Shown here piece after piece: positions 11,450 through 22,675 of a stretch of 64,000 nt of DNA (within the stretch, counting starts at the first letter, position 1; every line of letters begins with the position of its first letter). A program made the position numbers and the translations under genes. The notes below the pieces were generated by a model. That model made no database searches. It saw nothing but the letters and a program-made list of their open reading frames with translations, and was not told where the DNA came from. The stretch is from Pelobates cultripes (taxonomy: Eukaryota; Chordata; Amphibia; Anura; Pelobatidae): NCBI GenBank assembly GCA_933207985.1, contig OW240918.1:18544878-18608877 (forward strand), read 5' to 3'.

Positions 11450-12024
11450 CTGCAATTATAATTGAATTGTTAAATTAAAAGACATCCAATTCTACATATT
11501 TTTTTATGGTTTTCTGAATCTAAAGCATTATATTTTATTGGAAGTGGAACCCAGACCATTCCATCTCAATGCCATGTCCATGAGTGTCATGTCCCACCAT
11601 TTTAATCCTGCAGCTGCAAACATTACTGTTCTGCAAGAATGGTAATGTTCTCATTGCAGGGCTAAACTGCCTCTAATGGCTGCCATGCTGATAGCCAATA
11701 AAAGTACTTCTGCCGAAATAGTGAAGTAAGTCTCCACTATTTCAATCAGATTATCTCTTAGAGACTGAGAACATCGATCTCGATGATCTCAACCAAAGTG
11801 GTGGAGCGGCACGTCAGAGGCCACCGCTGAGTAAACGCACCTTTTTAACCCTGGCAGTGGGGGAACAGTCATCTAAATAGTGACTAAGGCACTATAACAT
11901 TAGGAATACACATATAGTGTTTCTTTAAAAAAGATAAAAATTATATATTAATTGTATTCTGCAGAGTTTACTACTAAAACAACTGATCTAAAGTACAAAT
12001 ATGAAGTTACAGTATGTATTTTAC
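11450..12024 (-). other. LRP1B: Short LRP1B intron containing a MITE-like repeat
   Basis: This is the shortest intron in the window. About 11540-11928 looks like a TTAA-type MITE: it ends CATATAGTGTTTCTTTAA and contains GGCACTATAACATTAGGAAT, words typical of the other CACTATAG repeats here. Nothing else is recognisable. Confidence 0.7.
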
Positions 12025-12150
12025 CTTGACACGACATGCGATTTTTCTTAAGGTTGTAGCCAACAGTACACATACAGGTCCGTGTAGATTCTGAGGTTGG
12101 TAAACATAGCTGAGAACATCCACCATTGTTCATCTGACATGGATTGCTAC
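12025..12150 (-). CDS. LRP1B: LRP1B internal exon: EGF-like module
   Basis: The 126-base exon (acceptor CTACAG, donor GTAAAA, phase 1 at both ends) encodes 42 residues. Six cysteines follow the EGF pattern: [14 protein letters not shown], then CMC, then the final SCQG. This is the EGF-like module that closes an LDL-receptor-family propeller. It packs against the preceding YWTD domain, and the exon corresponds to exactly one module, a classic symmetric 1-1 exon. The cysteine spacing is complete, so it should fold. Confidence 0.95.
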
Positions 12151-12350
12151 CTGTAGGTGATTTAGAGAAAATCCTAATAATTATTTAGGACTGGAAGGCA
12201 AAAAATAGTTATGTAATATTCCAAACAAATATGCTTTCTCAATGGAGTGATTTAGAAATATTCCAATAAAATTATGCTGTAAAATATGCCATTGTTAAAT
12301 AAATCAAGGTGTTGACCCTATGCATATAGACAGAGTGTCATTGGTGTAAT

Positions 12351-12740
12351 TTAAAAGACACTATAGGGACCCAGACCACTTCACCTCATTGAAGTGGTCT
12401 GGGACCAGTGCCCCTGCCTCTTCAGGTCAGCGGCATAGAGCTAACTAAACCAGAAAGTAACACGATCTGTTGTCTGCTTGAAGGCCCAGGGTGTAACCAG
12501 GTTAATTTATAAAAGAATCAATTTCTAATGAAATCTGCACTTATTGCAAAATGAAAAAAGAGGGCACACTCTTCACACATAAAGCTTTTCAGCAAGCTGA
12601 AGTTGTTTAGGGGTCTGGAGTGACCCTTTAAAGATTTTTTGCCAAGTCAGAGATCATTTGCAATCTTTTAAGGAATTATCTGCTTGTTACCCATGCACTT
12701 TACATATATAAAAATAATGTAATTTTTACCTTGTGTAAGC
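12351..12740 (+). mobile_element. TTAA-type MITE and attached repeat
   Basis: It starts TTAAAAGACACTATAGGG and has a near-terminal hairpin (CAGACCACTTCA / TGAAGTGGTCTG, about 12371-12403). It reaches a GACCCTTTAAA end at 12622-12632. The termini resemble the TTAAAGG ends of T2/Kolobok-type MITEs known from Xenopus. Similarity to 4964-5085 continues past that TTAA to about 12740, so the true element may be longer. Confidence 0.55.
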
Positions 12741-12744
12741 CTTT

Positions 12745-13090
12745 AACTCTGTGAAACACAGCTGGATGTCCTCATGCATTGAATGAGGACATTAAGCATC
12801 TTGCAAAACCCTACAGGAAAGCATTGGTATTTTCAATAGGGAAAGCCTAATATGAGCATAATGCTTGCTGTGCATGCGCAATATTTTTTTCCCTCACACT
12901 GACATTGGAGGAGTCAGAGCTAACGCTGTGGGACCCCGGCACTGGAATAAGATAAGTGTTTAAAGAATTAATTAATTATTTCATTGCTGCTGGGGGTTGG
13001 GGGAAATGGGGACAGAGGGACACTATGGTGTTTGCAATACAGCTTTGTATTCCAAACACTATATTGTTCATACTAGTGGTGTTATCTATT
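12745..13090. repeat. Dispersed repeat with a CACTAT hairpin
   Basis: The GAAAGCATTGG word near 12830 recurs at 45720-45735. At 13021-13066 a mirrored pair (GTTTGCAATACA / TGTATTCCAAAC) is flanked by CACTAT words. A related hairpin style is seen in other CACTATAG repeats of the window. No coding potential is evident. Confidence 0.45.
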
Positions 13091-13804
13091 GTGTGGCAAT
13101 CACAGGAAGTGGGAAGACTTGAGAGTAGGCTTATCACTGTGACATCTTCAGTCCTTATATTTAGCATCCTTATATTACTAAAAAGAAAAAAATGTAATGA
13201 AAGCATCATAGTTATTATTGGTATTCTACATATTCAGAGCTTTTTCCTAAGGCAGTAAAAGTGATCAATCCTTGCTTTAAGTTTCATCCGCATCTTTAGC
13301 TTATTTTAGATAGCCTTAGGAATGATTAGCGAAACGCAAATACTGTTGGAGAATGTTTATAATGTTCTTGTTTATTTAAAAACCGTTGTGCTAATTCTAT
13401 AATTATGTAGATAAAATCCGGTAATCAAAGGAACAAATGTACAATAAGCGTTTTATAAAATAACTAAGGCTAACACCCTATGGTGACTGGGGAATAGTGA
13501 GTAAAATAATTTGGTAATGCGAAGTATACACTCACCTTGGAATAATAAATAAAAATGGAGTCATTTGTGAATACACCCTCCCACAATGTAGAATACTTTG
13601 TATCAATGTGGACTATATACACACATATAATCACATTTTACATACAATCCTCCAATGTTCACAATTTGCATCCTCCTACCTAATATAACTGGATTAACAG
13701 GAATCAGAGCTTATAAAACAGTTTAGCATTGCATATAAATCGTCTTAATCAATTTCTGAAAGTAGATTGTCCTATAAAAAAGGCTTAGATTCTTAGTTAT
13801 ATTT

Positions 13805-13965
13805 AAAGGTAAGATGCCAAAATACCAGAGTATTGCAGTATGCAATGATACCTTCTTTATTGGACTAACATAATATTTCAAAGACAAGCTTTTGAGAGTT
13901 TTCCTTTCTCTTTAGGTCTGAAGCAATACTGATCAATCTGATAGAGTTTAACACTTAAAACAACT
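13805..13965 (-). repeat. Dispersed repeat with a decayed hammerhead-like core
   Basis: Read on the minus strand, about 13917-13883 shows a degenerate series: CUAAAGA, a GAG/CUC stem, AAAA in place of GAAA, then GCUUGUC. The surrounding sequence (TTTATTGGACTAACATAATA) is of a kind I recognise as dispersed in amphibian genomes. It is probably the remnant of a Penelope-linked retroelement, inferred from the core order only. Confidence 0.4.
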
Positions 13966-14149
13966 GATGTTAGAGACGGGGAAATGGTAGAAACACAAAA
14001 AGAAAATTATAGTATACCTTATTCAATAAATAAAACTCATATTAAATAGACAACAGCAAATAGAAACAATCCATTTTTTAATAATTAGATTTATACCTGA
14101 TTCTTTAGAAAAAAAATAAATGAGGAATTGAAATATGTGTTGAGATCAG

Positions 14150-14345
14150 ATGGTTGTACCAACTGAGTACAGTTGAATAATTCACCACTTTTAATGCATC
14201 AAACAAGGCTGAAATTATCTGTGAAAGGGAGACTTGAGTTCAATGTTCTGGCCTACAGTGAAAACTACCACGCCAACAGGACCTAGCCTTCACATCAAAA
14301 CCTAACCCCAACGTGTTTCAGAAACTTTCACTCTCTCAAATGATG
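14150..14345 (-). repeat. Possible PLE-derived repeat with a hammerhead-like core
   Basis: The minus strand at about 14345-14290 reads UUGAGAGA, a weak stem, then CUGAAACACGUUGGGG. The GAAACACGUU part resembles the second half of the minimal hammerheads in PLE repeats. Helix I is not convincing, and the block limits are approximate. Confidence 0.3.
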
Positions 14346-15689
14346 CAGAAAGGTTGAACATTCCACAACCTCACACAGATTCTTATTAACTGTGATATTA
14401 CTGTATTGGGAGTCAGACATCCATGTATAGTTTATATGGTTACAATAAATTATACATTTACATTGTTGCTTCAAAAACAACTTTGAAAAATAAACAAAAC
14501 AACAGACTTCTGTCTCTTGGGGAGAGAACACTTATTAGCAGAATCAGCTCCATAGCAAAGCACAAACTTTAGATTGTTGTAGAATGGATTAAATATTTAG
14601 AAAAATCTGTTCTTTTTCCCAGTATCACAGAGAATTATGATATTATCTGATGCAAATATATCTCTGCTTATGTGTTTCACAGATATAAAACAGTTATAAA
14701 TTAGGAGACTTGAATCCTCAATTATTTTAACATGCAATTATCCTTTAACCCTAAAGCTGAAGATTTATACAAGTCACTACGGAAATAAAAGTCAATGTAT
14801 TGTGACGTTTTATTTACTAGTATTTAGCAGTTTTAGTTGTTAAATTGCATGTACATTTCCTGTCGCACATGCAGAGCATATAATTTCTCAGCATGCGCCT
14901 ACTTTTCCCTTCCTGGTTAAATGCTCATTTACCATTTTTTCCCCAAATTTCTTAACATGTTTCAGAAAAAGGTTTAGAATATATACGATCAAGTTTAGAT
15001 TCATACCACAATGTATGTATCATGTTTTACAGCGGGTGGTTTAAAATCTATTATAAAAACAATGTGCGTTAAACGTCTTAAAAATTTTAACCCAGCATGA
15101 TGTATATACAGTTTTAATGTTGCGATAATTGGTGTTATGTCTATTCCAGGTGAAAGAAGAATAATTATCTCTAATCGAGAATATTGCAAAGAATTCTTGC
15201 AAACTGGCCCTTTAAGATCCTCCGCATTTGTGAAATGCCCTGCTTGATCAAAAGCTCTGTAGTGCCCTGCTATTAAGTGAGAAGAGATTATGTTTCTTAA
15301 TATTATTTCAATGCCTAGATTGTTATTATGAAATAGAATTAAAAGATATATTTCGGAAAAAATGTAAACACTTTGTTGTATATCTGCTATAAAAGACAAA
15401 TAAAACTTAAAATTTACCTTTTTAAAGTAAAGTCATACCTTTTTTATGTACATTAAAACTACCAATACCTAATATTCTACATACTTAAAAGACACTATAG
15501 GCACCAAATCAACTTGAAGTAGTTTTAGTTTAGAGAGCATGTCCCTGCAGTCTTGCTGCTCAATTCTCTGTCATTTAAAAGTTAAATACGTTTTGTTTCT
15601 CTCTAGGCTGCCCTAGCCACACCTCCCATGGCTGTGATTCACACAGCCTGCATAAAAAAATGGTTCCACTTTCAAACAGATTCTAACTT

Positions 15690-16545
15690 GCAAAACAAAA
15701 ATAGTTCACAAGGCTACCCTTGTAATCATTGGATGGAGCGGTGAAGAATATGTGTGTATATATGCAATAATGCTTACCTTAAATATATCAATATAGGTCT
15801 TGATGCAGTTTAACATGAAAAACATAAAAGTAAAACAACACTAGTGCAGATGGTATTTACAAAGTGCAAATGTGCACTCACAATTTTCAGAGCCTGAGTG
15901 ATAAGGCTCTATAATAGTGTGGATGTGCTTTTAAGGCAGCACCCCCACCTTCTTCAGATACTCCCACTCTCAAAATAAGCAGAGATACAGTAAGGAATTA
16001 TAGTGTAGTATATCTTTACTGATAACAAAGTAAAATCAATCAATGTAAAAGACTCTCACCTTAGGGCTTAGAGCCCTTGGTGTCAATTTGTGGGGTGACC
16101 CCCCCCAAAACTGGAACCTGGAGCAAGACCAACTACCAGCAATGCTTAAAATCCAATATTTATTGGATAAAAGTTAAAACATAAATTACAAAAAAAATAA
16201 AATAAAATAAGTATAGGATGCACTTATCAAGTCCTGATAGTTTAGTCTCTTAGGCCAAAATGTGTTTCACTGGTTATAGTTTCATCAGTTGGCACATCTG
16301 CACTTTTATAGAGCCTTATCACTCAGGCTCTGAAAATTGTGAATGTAAGTCTATATTTTCCTATTTGCACATTCATACTTTGTAAATACCATCTGAACTA
16401 GTGTTGTTTTATTTTTATATTTTTTATGTTAACCTGTATATTGGTATATTAAGGGTAAGCATTACTGCATATATACAAATATTCTTTAGTGCTCCACTTA
16501 ATGATTACAAGGGTAACCTTGTGAACTATTTTTGTTTTAGAGCCT
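15690..16545 (-). mobile_element. Penelope-type inverted-repeat insertion
   Basis: About 15694-15932 and 16302-16542 are diverged reverse complements. Mirrored landmarks include CTATTTTTG/CAAAAATAG next to AGTTCACAAGG, ATGCTTACC/GGTAAGCAT, CAACACTAG/CTAGTGTTG, GGTATTTACAAAGT and the AATTTTCAGAGCCTGAGTG block. The spacer holds a hammerhead-like motif on the minus strand. No coding domain is present. The inverted-arm layout with a hammerhead suggests a non-autonomous Penelope-like derivative, an inference from structure. It appears inserted in the TTAA-type MITE around it. Confidence 0.55.
16254..16293 (-). ncRNA. Hammerhead-ribozyme-like motif
   Basis: Read 5' to 3' on the minus strand it has GCCAA, CUGAUGA, a 3-bp stem ACU/AGU with a short loop, GAAA, CACAUU, then UUGGC. 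Both conserved core boxes match the hammerhead consensus exactly, and GCCAA pairs with UUGGC as a 5-bp helix I. Helix III is minimal, as in hammerheads described from Penelope-like elements, and its C-A contact is not a Watson-Crick pair. The cleavage triplet would be AUU. It lies on the LRP1B sense strand. Activity is untested. Confidence 0.55.
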
Positions 16546-18472
16546 ATATAATTTGCACTATTTTATATAATTTAAGCTCTTAATCACACTGACTCATAGA
16601 GAGTCCTCTTTGATTTTTCACAGATGTTACTTGCTTTAGAAGTTTTTAACTCCTGCTCTGTAATTTGAACTTTAATCACACACTGGGGATGAAATAACAA
16701 CATCTAAATTAAACAGAATGTGCAATAAAGGAAGTTTTAAACATTAGATCTCTCTCTACAGGTAATATTTAGGAAGGTTGTGCAAGTCACATACAGGGAG
16801 GTGTAATTAGGGCTGTATGAACAAAGTGATTTAAAGTGACAGCTACTAAATGACAGAGAATTGAGCTGTGACACTGCAGGGGCATGGTCTATATACCAAA
16901 ACTGCTTCCTTAGGGTAAGGTTGTTTTGGTGACTATAGTATCCCTTTAATAATGAATATCTGAGGAGATTTATCAAAAGAAATTTCTAAAATTACAATGG
17001 ACCAATCACCATGGAAACCAGTGGAACTAGTTGACACACTTCATTGGTAATTTTACACCTTTTATATTTCTTCCATGACTCTTTAAAACAGAAGATTTTT
17101 ATAAATCTCCCCCATTATGTTAAACTGATATCTGATCTAGTTCACATAATCATTTTGTTAAAAACACACTCCAGGCACCAGTACCACTTTAATACATTTG
17201 ATAAATATTGAACTCATTAATTTGCTGTGAGTGAGGGTGTGTGGCTAAAGAGGCAGGCTTATGGTGCAGCATTTGCAAAATATTTATTTATTTTATGAAA
17301 AGAACTATAAAGATTTGAGCATGCAAAAACCATTAAGCATATTAATGATGACAAAACCCTATCAAATGCATTAAAGCAGTATTGTTGCAAAGGGTTTGTA
17401 AAGACAATTAAGAGAACGAAAGAAAATAAGAACAAAAAGGAACATATATTGAACATATATTTGCAACATGCAACATAGCTTTATGGCAATATAGGATGCA
17501 CTTTGATAAAAAAAAAAAGTGGGATAGTAAAAAAAAAGATTCATGATACCTTTCTCTCAATCTAGCCTTGTTCTGTAATCCTATGTATAATTGTGTTAAT
17601 TAATTATTGCAGTTTCCACATCTGGCATCCCAGAAATAAAATCACTGAATTGTGCTTACCATCTACTGCACTATATATATTTTTTTTAAAATTACAATAT
17701 TGTCTCGGCCGAGATTTGTTTTGCGTCATTATATAGAATAAAAAAAAAAAAAAAATTATTTTATGCTGTCTTTCACGAATTCAGTTCATATGTTTTATAA
17801 CCAGACTGATTTCATGGGCAGAAAGTGAATCAACTGGACATTAGAAATAACTAAATGACCTCTACCAAGTGTTGTGGAATGTTGGGAGCTAATAAACCAA
17901 TCTGAGGGAATATTAGGTTTTAATTGGCTAGAAGCAAACTATTTTTATAAGTAACATACATAGAGAATTTGTAGTGCAATTTGATGAAGCTACCACTTTA
18001 CGAAAAACATGCTGCCGGCATACCTTTCTTACAAGGCCAGGATGTCAGGAGCATGCATTATAAAGAACTACGCAGGTTGAGTTCATGAGTCAGATTCAAG
18101 TCTTTGTGAGTAGCACATTTTCTAAATTTGATAAAACAAACACATTCTCTGTTTTGTATCGTTTTGTTTTGTTTTTGAGTGAGTTCATTGGAATACAGGA
18201 CACTAAAGAGTGAATTACAAATGTAAGCTCCAAACAGGCAAACTGGAAAACTTCTTCAAGTCAGCTATGCTTTTAGGTTGACTACTCTGGTCTTAAATTT
18301 GAATTTTATTGAATTATATTATCACATCAGTAAATAACATGAGTGAATAGCTCGTTTGGAAATTGTATCTCCAAAGTGGCTATTTTACTCATGTTTAACG
18401 AACAGGATTTTTAGAAGATAGACCTTTCAGAACTTATCTAGGTTATGTAGTTTTTAATGATGATTCCCCAAT

Positions 18473-18540
18473 GATTCTGATGATGATGATGATGACTGTT
18501 CTGATGATGATGATGATGATGACAATGATATCATCATCAT
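18473..18540. repeat. GAT/ATC trinucleotide microsatellite
   Basis: Interrupted GAT repeats (18478-18532) end in an ATC run that abuts the left end of the Tc1-like relic. The last bases before it have blurred the element's terminal inverted repeat. Confidence 0.9.
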
Positions 18541-18542
18541 GA

Positions 18543-19591
18543 TATCAGCCACAACATTAAAACTACCTGCCTAATATTGTGTAGTTCCCCTTTGTGTTGC
18601 CAAAACAGCTCTGATGTGTTGAGGCACCAAGACATTAGAAGCAGATACTGCAAGTTGAGAGCTGGGGCTTCCATGGATTTGAATTGTTGTTCCAGCACAT
18701 CTCACAGGTGCTCATTTGCCAAGGAATGTTCCTCAAACCATTCCTGAACATTTTTTGCAGTGTGGCAGGGTGCATTACTTTGCTGGAAGAGACCACTGCC
18801 ATCAGGGAACAAAACAATCTCAAGCTAGGTGGAATGTGTCAAAGTATCATCTATATAAATGCCAGGATCCAAGACTTCATAAAATGCTTCTTCCCATAGC
18901 ATCATGCTGCCATCTCTTCCCAAGATAAATGACACGCGCACACAGGGGCCAGCCACCTGATCTATAAGAAAATGTGATTCATCTGACCGGGTTACATTCT
19001 TCCATTGTTCTATGGTCCATTTCTGAAGCTCTAATCCCAAATTGAAAGCACCTTCAGCAATGGACAGGGTTCATCATAGGCACTAGGACTGGTCTGCAAC
19101 TATGCAGCCCCATGTGCAGAAAACTGCAATGCACTATGTGTTCTAACAGCTTGCTATCATGGCCATCATAATTTTTTTCAACAATTTGAGCTACAGTAGC
19201 TATTTTGTTTGATTGGACCAGATGGGCTAGCCTTTGCTCCCTCCCCACGCATCAATGAGCCTTGGGAAACCATGACCCTGATGCCTGTTCACCAGTTATC
19301 CTATCTTGCATTACTTTTGGAAGGTACTAACCACTGCATACTGGAAACACCCCACAAGACTTGCCTTTTTGGATGCTCTGACCCAGTCTAGCCATCACTA
19401 TTTGCCCTTTGTCAAAGTCACTCAGATTTTTTTTCTTGCATATTTTACATGCTTCAAATACATGAAATTCAAGAACTGAGTATCCACTTGCTGCCTAATA
19501 TATCCCATCCCTTGACAGGTTGTACTGTAGCAATATAATTAAAGTTATTAACTTCTCCTGTCAGTGGCTTTAATGTTGTGGCTGATCAGTG
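18543..19591 (-). mobile_element. Tc1-like transposon relic, family shared with 60869-62875
   Basis: The right end reads TGTTGTGGCTGATCAGTG before TA, and the left end begins TATCAGCCACAACATTA, its eroded mirror. Much of the interior is the same as the copy at 60869-62875. Length is about 1.05 kb, shorter than a 1.3-1.6 kb complete Tc1-like element, so it is internally deleted. Confidence 0.75.
18600..19250 (-). pseudogene. Tc1-like transposase remnant (DDE lost)
   Basis: Pieces in different frames read as a Tc1 transposase from its middle to C-terminus: a block around 19020-18940 with QKWTIEQWKN and a SDESHF first-aspartate motif, then around 18790-18740 a FQQSNAPCHTA motif. In active relatives that second motif is QQDNAPCHT, so the second catalytic Asp is Ser here (codon at 18779-18777). 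The expected PDLNPIE block with the catalytic Glu is missing. The protein is dead. Confidence 0.7.
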
Positions 19592-21167
19592 TATAATAGG
19601 TATCCACACAGATAATGACCTAGTCAAAGGAAGACTTATTAGCTTAATTCTAGGAAGCTATTGCCTGTACCACACTTTGTGCAAATTATAATTGAAAAAC
19701 AAAGGTTATCTTAGATCTAAAAAAAATAAAAGGGTAATATATTTTCTACATTACACCACTCTTTATTATAGGACATATATGCATTGCTTTCTTTTTGTTG
19801 TCTTTATTTACATTTTAATTACACATAACATATGAAGTAGAGGTTTTTGAAGAAAGATTGTGTGATATTTATCAGTATTCACAGTTGTCCAGCTGAAATT
19901 TGCCTGTGAACACAGCATGTAACTGAGGTCTACTTGACTAACGAGACGTCTCACAATCCTCTTGCGATCTGTGTCAAAGTGACTAATGAAGTCTCTAATT
20001 GCACTTTGGTATCCAAAAGAGGCAGCAATGTAAGCACCTTAAACACCACTAAACTGGCCATTTTTCATCTTAATAGAGCTTTTAAGGTACCTGCAGTGAT
20101 ACTGTTAATGGGATTGTCTGTTATATTGATGATTTTACCAATATTCTAGAGGTGCACAGAGTCATTTCCCTGTATTTAAATGTAACCAAATTTGACTAAT
20201 CACATACCCAGATATCCAATTAAAAAAACAAATTGTCAACATGTTCTATGCCTAGTTAAAGCTTATGAAGTAATAGAAAAATATTTAGACATCGTAAACA
20301 TTGCACCTTTTTGGGGGCATTATCAATACCTTTTTTATAAAGTAAACAATCACTGTTTTGCACTTAAAGTTAATACTGGATTTTCCTTCCAAAACTCTTT
20401 CAGACACTTGATTCCTAGAGTTGCCTTATTCTAACCTGTTAGCATGAGTGACTGCTATAAAATATAACTGCTTAATTATATTCACAAATAAGATTTTAGA
20501 AATGACCATCTTCTGTTGAATCTGTACATTGATCAATCCTACTGGAATTATAAATATTATTTTCTTTTTTTTTAATATTTATTTTATTTACAAATATTTT
20601 TCTTTTCTTTCTATCAAATTTTATTCTGCTATAAAATATAATTAAAATGCTTATAAAGCTGCTTTAACCAGCAAAATATATTGAAAATAATATTTTTGCT
20701 ATTCAATGCCCACTGTCGAGTATTAAGGCATAGCTCTCATTTCCTTGTTTCCATGAGAACAGCAGAACTGCAGTGGCCATGAAAAAGCAGGTCTACAATT
20801 GGTTCTCGATGATAGAAAAAAGAAAAATATATCTTAAAGTGAAATGTCACAATATAAAAAAAGAAAGGTTGATGTTCAGTTTTATTTAAACACTTGAAAA
20901 ATTAATCCATACACTAAAAGTATGGTGGGATATAAACAAAATACTTAAAGACAAGAGGGAAGCTGGCAAATGATCTAATTTATTCACAAATTCATTGTCA
21001 AAACTAACCTAACCTTAGCATGCAAACCAAGGTAAAGCCAGAGCGGATGATAGTGGTGTATACCAGCACATAGAGTGACCAAGCTTAATTCAGGGCCAAG
21101 TAGGTTAAATAGTCTGCAAGCAAACTGAGTCTAAATGAGAATAAGCTCAAATAATGATAGAAACATC

Positions 21168-21315
21168 TCCAGGCACTCCAACTGCTTTAGGAACATTCAT
21201 TGGGACCAAGGGAACACTGCAACAGTTTGACCCAAAATTAGGTATTTGTCAAAACATTGCAGTGTTCCTTTGGTTCCAATAAATGTGCCTAATGCAAATG
21301 AGTGCCTGGACCTAT
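21168..21315. repeat. Fold-back repeat, CCAGGCACTC termini
   Basis: The left arm (CCAGGCACTC, then TTCATTGGGACCAAGGGAAC) is mirrored by the right arm (GTTCCTTTGGTTCCAATAAA, then GAGTGCCTGG). The central bases around 21210-21250 are unpaired. It is probably a small non-autonomous element; the family is not recognised. Confidence 0.65.
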
Positions 21316-22600
21316 TCCCTTTCACTGGTATCTACATTTTGTTGGGTTGGTACTGAGTCTTGATCTAGTTGAGCATCCTTTTGCTTATTTTAAAAACAGT
21401 CAGTTCCTATTGTTGTACTATAAGAAATAATAGAAATACACTATTTTTATAGACAAGACAAAGTCTGGATTACAGAGATCAGGTGAGTCAATAAATTAGT
21501 CAAGCCAAACCCATTAAGGAACAAATACATAATTGAGAGTGCTCTTGGATACGCAGAAACCACCAGAGGTCAAAGAACTGTTGTTAGCCTGAAACATTCA
21601 TAGTCATAAGTGAAAGGTATTGATCAGCATCCAAGTGTCCCATCACGTGTGGAACAATTTTTAAAGGTAAAGGTGTATGTTCACTGAAAATCAAGTTGAT
21701 TCCTATGCATTGAAAACTAGCTGTAAAATGTATTATAATTTTACTGTATCCTGTGTTAAAAACTTTCGATAAGTTTTTAATTTATTTTTGGCTTTGCTAA
21801 AATATTCTTTATTTTTTCTATTTTAATTGGAACAAACCAGTAATCAGCAATGTGTAAATTGCTGTATTTTATTTTTATCATTGTATAGTAAATTGAAAAA
21901 GTAGTACTTTGTTGCATAGAATAAAATGTGTTTTAATATTTTTTTTATTTATAACTCATAAAGTGGATGTTTTACTTATGATTCAAAGCACGACTAAAAG
22001 AAACTAGCATTTATCAGTGAGAAACCCACTAATCTGAACAGCACATTTATTCTACTTCTGCCGAACAAGCAGATTAAATGGTCTATCATTGTTACTAAAC
22101 CTGAAACAAAGTTTATCTATATTTAAACTGTGGGTGTATTGACGACTCACAAATCATCTAAATTGCTGTGTTTTATACAAGCTACCGTGTATATTTGATC
22201 TTGGATACATGTGTACTGATAACAGTCTTTAGGATACTGAAGAAAGAATTGACACTCAGCCAAGCAGGTTTTCAAAGAAAGTTAATTCTAATGTTTTCTT
22301 TCTTAAAACTGGAAGCTTAATAGACACTTCCAAAACAAGGAAGGAGCATTTGAATGTATTTGTTACGTTAACCAGATACTCACGGGATGTAAATACAAAT
22401 AAAAAATTCTCCTATTTTACATCAAATCTCCTGGTTTAATGCTTTATGGGTTTAAATGGTTAAAGTGGTAATTGTTCATAGTTGTCTTTTATTCTTTTTT
22501 TAATTAATGTAGCCCCACAAACAGCTCTTTTTTTGAACACGCATGCCTTGCTGACACAGCGCTTATTGGAAAAGCAAAGCTACCATTCAACTCACGGGAC

Positions 22601-22673
22601 TAGAAACATAGAAACATAGACATAGAAACATAGAAACATAGAAACATAGAATGTGACGGCAGATAAGAACCAG
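22601..22673 (-). mobile_element. CR1-type 3' tail with an 8-bp tandem repeat
   Basis: On the minus strand it reads TTCTTATCTGCCGTCACATT followed by repeats of TATGTTTC. CR1 LINEs are known to end in tandem 8-bp repeats instead of poly(A), which this resembles. The same tail appears at 35271-35300, about 36955-37000 and 59090-59121. Here it directly follows the 3' end of an L2-type LINE. Confidence 0.6.
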
Positions 22674-22675
22674 TA

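Larger units (their letters stand above)
15485..16949 (+). mobile_element. TTAA-type MITE (CACTATAG family), interrupted
   Basis: The left end TTAAAAGACACTATAGGCACC and the right end GTGACTATAGTATCCCTTTAA are inverted termini, each at a TTAA. The interior halves 15500-15690 and 16570-16940 match the related copy at 34442-35000: AATTCTCTGTCATTTA on the left, ACAGAGAATTGAGC on the right, and CACACCTCCC near the inner side. The middle, about 15690-16545, is foreign (see the nested inverted repeat). Confidence 0.6.

Noticed and set aside
13310..13350. GCGAAACGC word resembling the second half of a hammerhead
   Set aside because: No CUGANGA box or pairing partner for helix I was found at the right distance.
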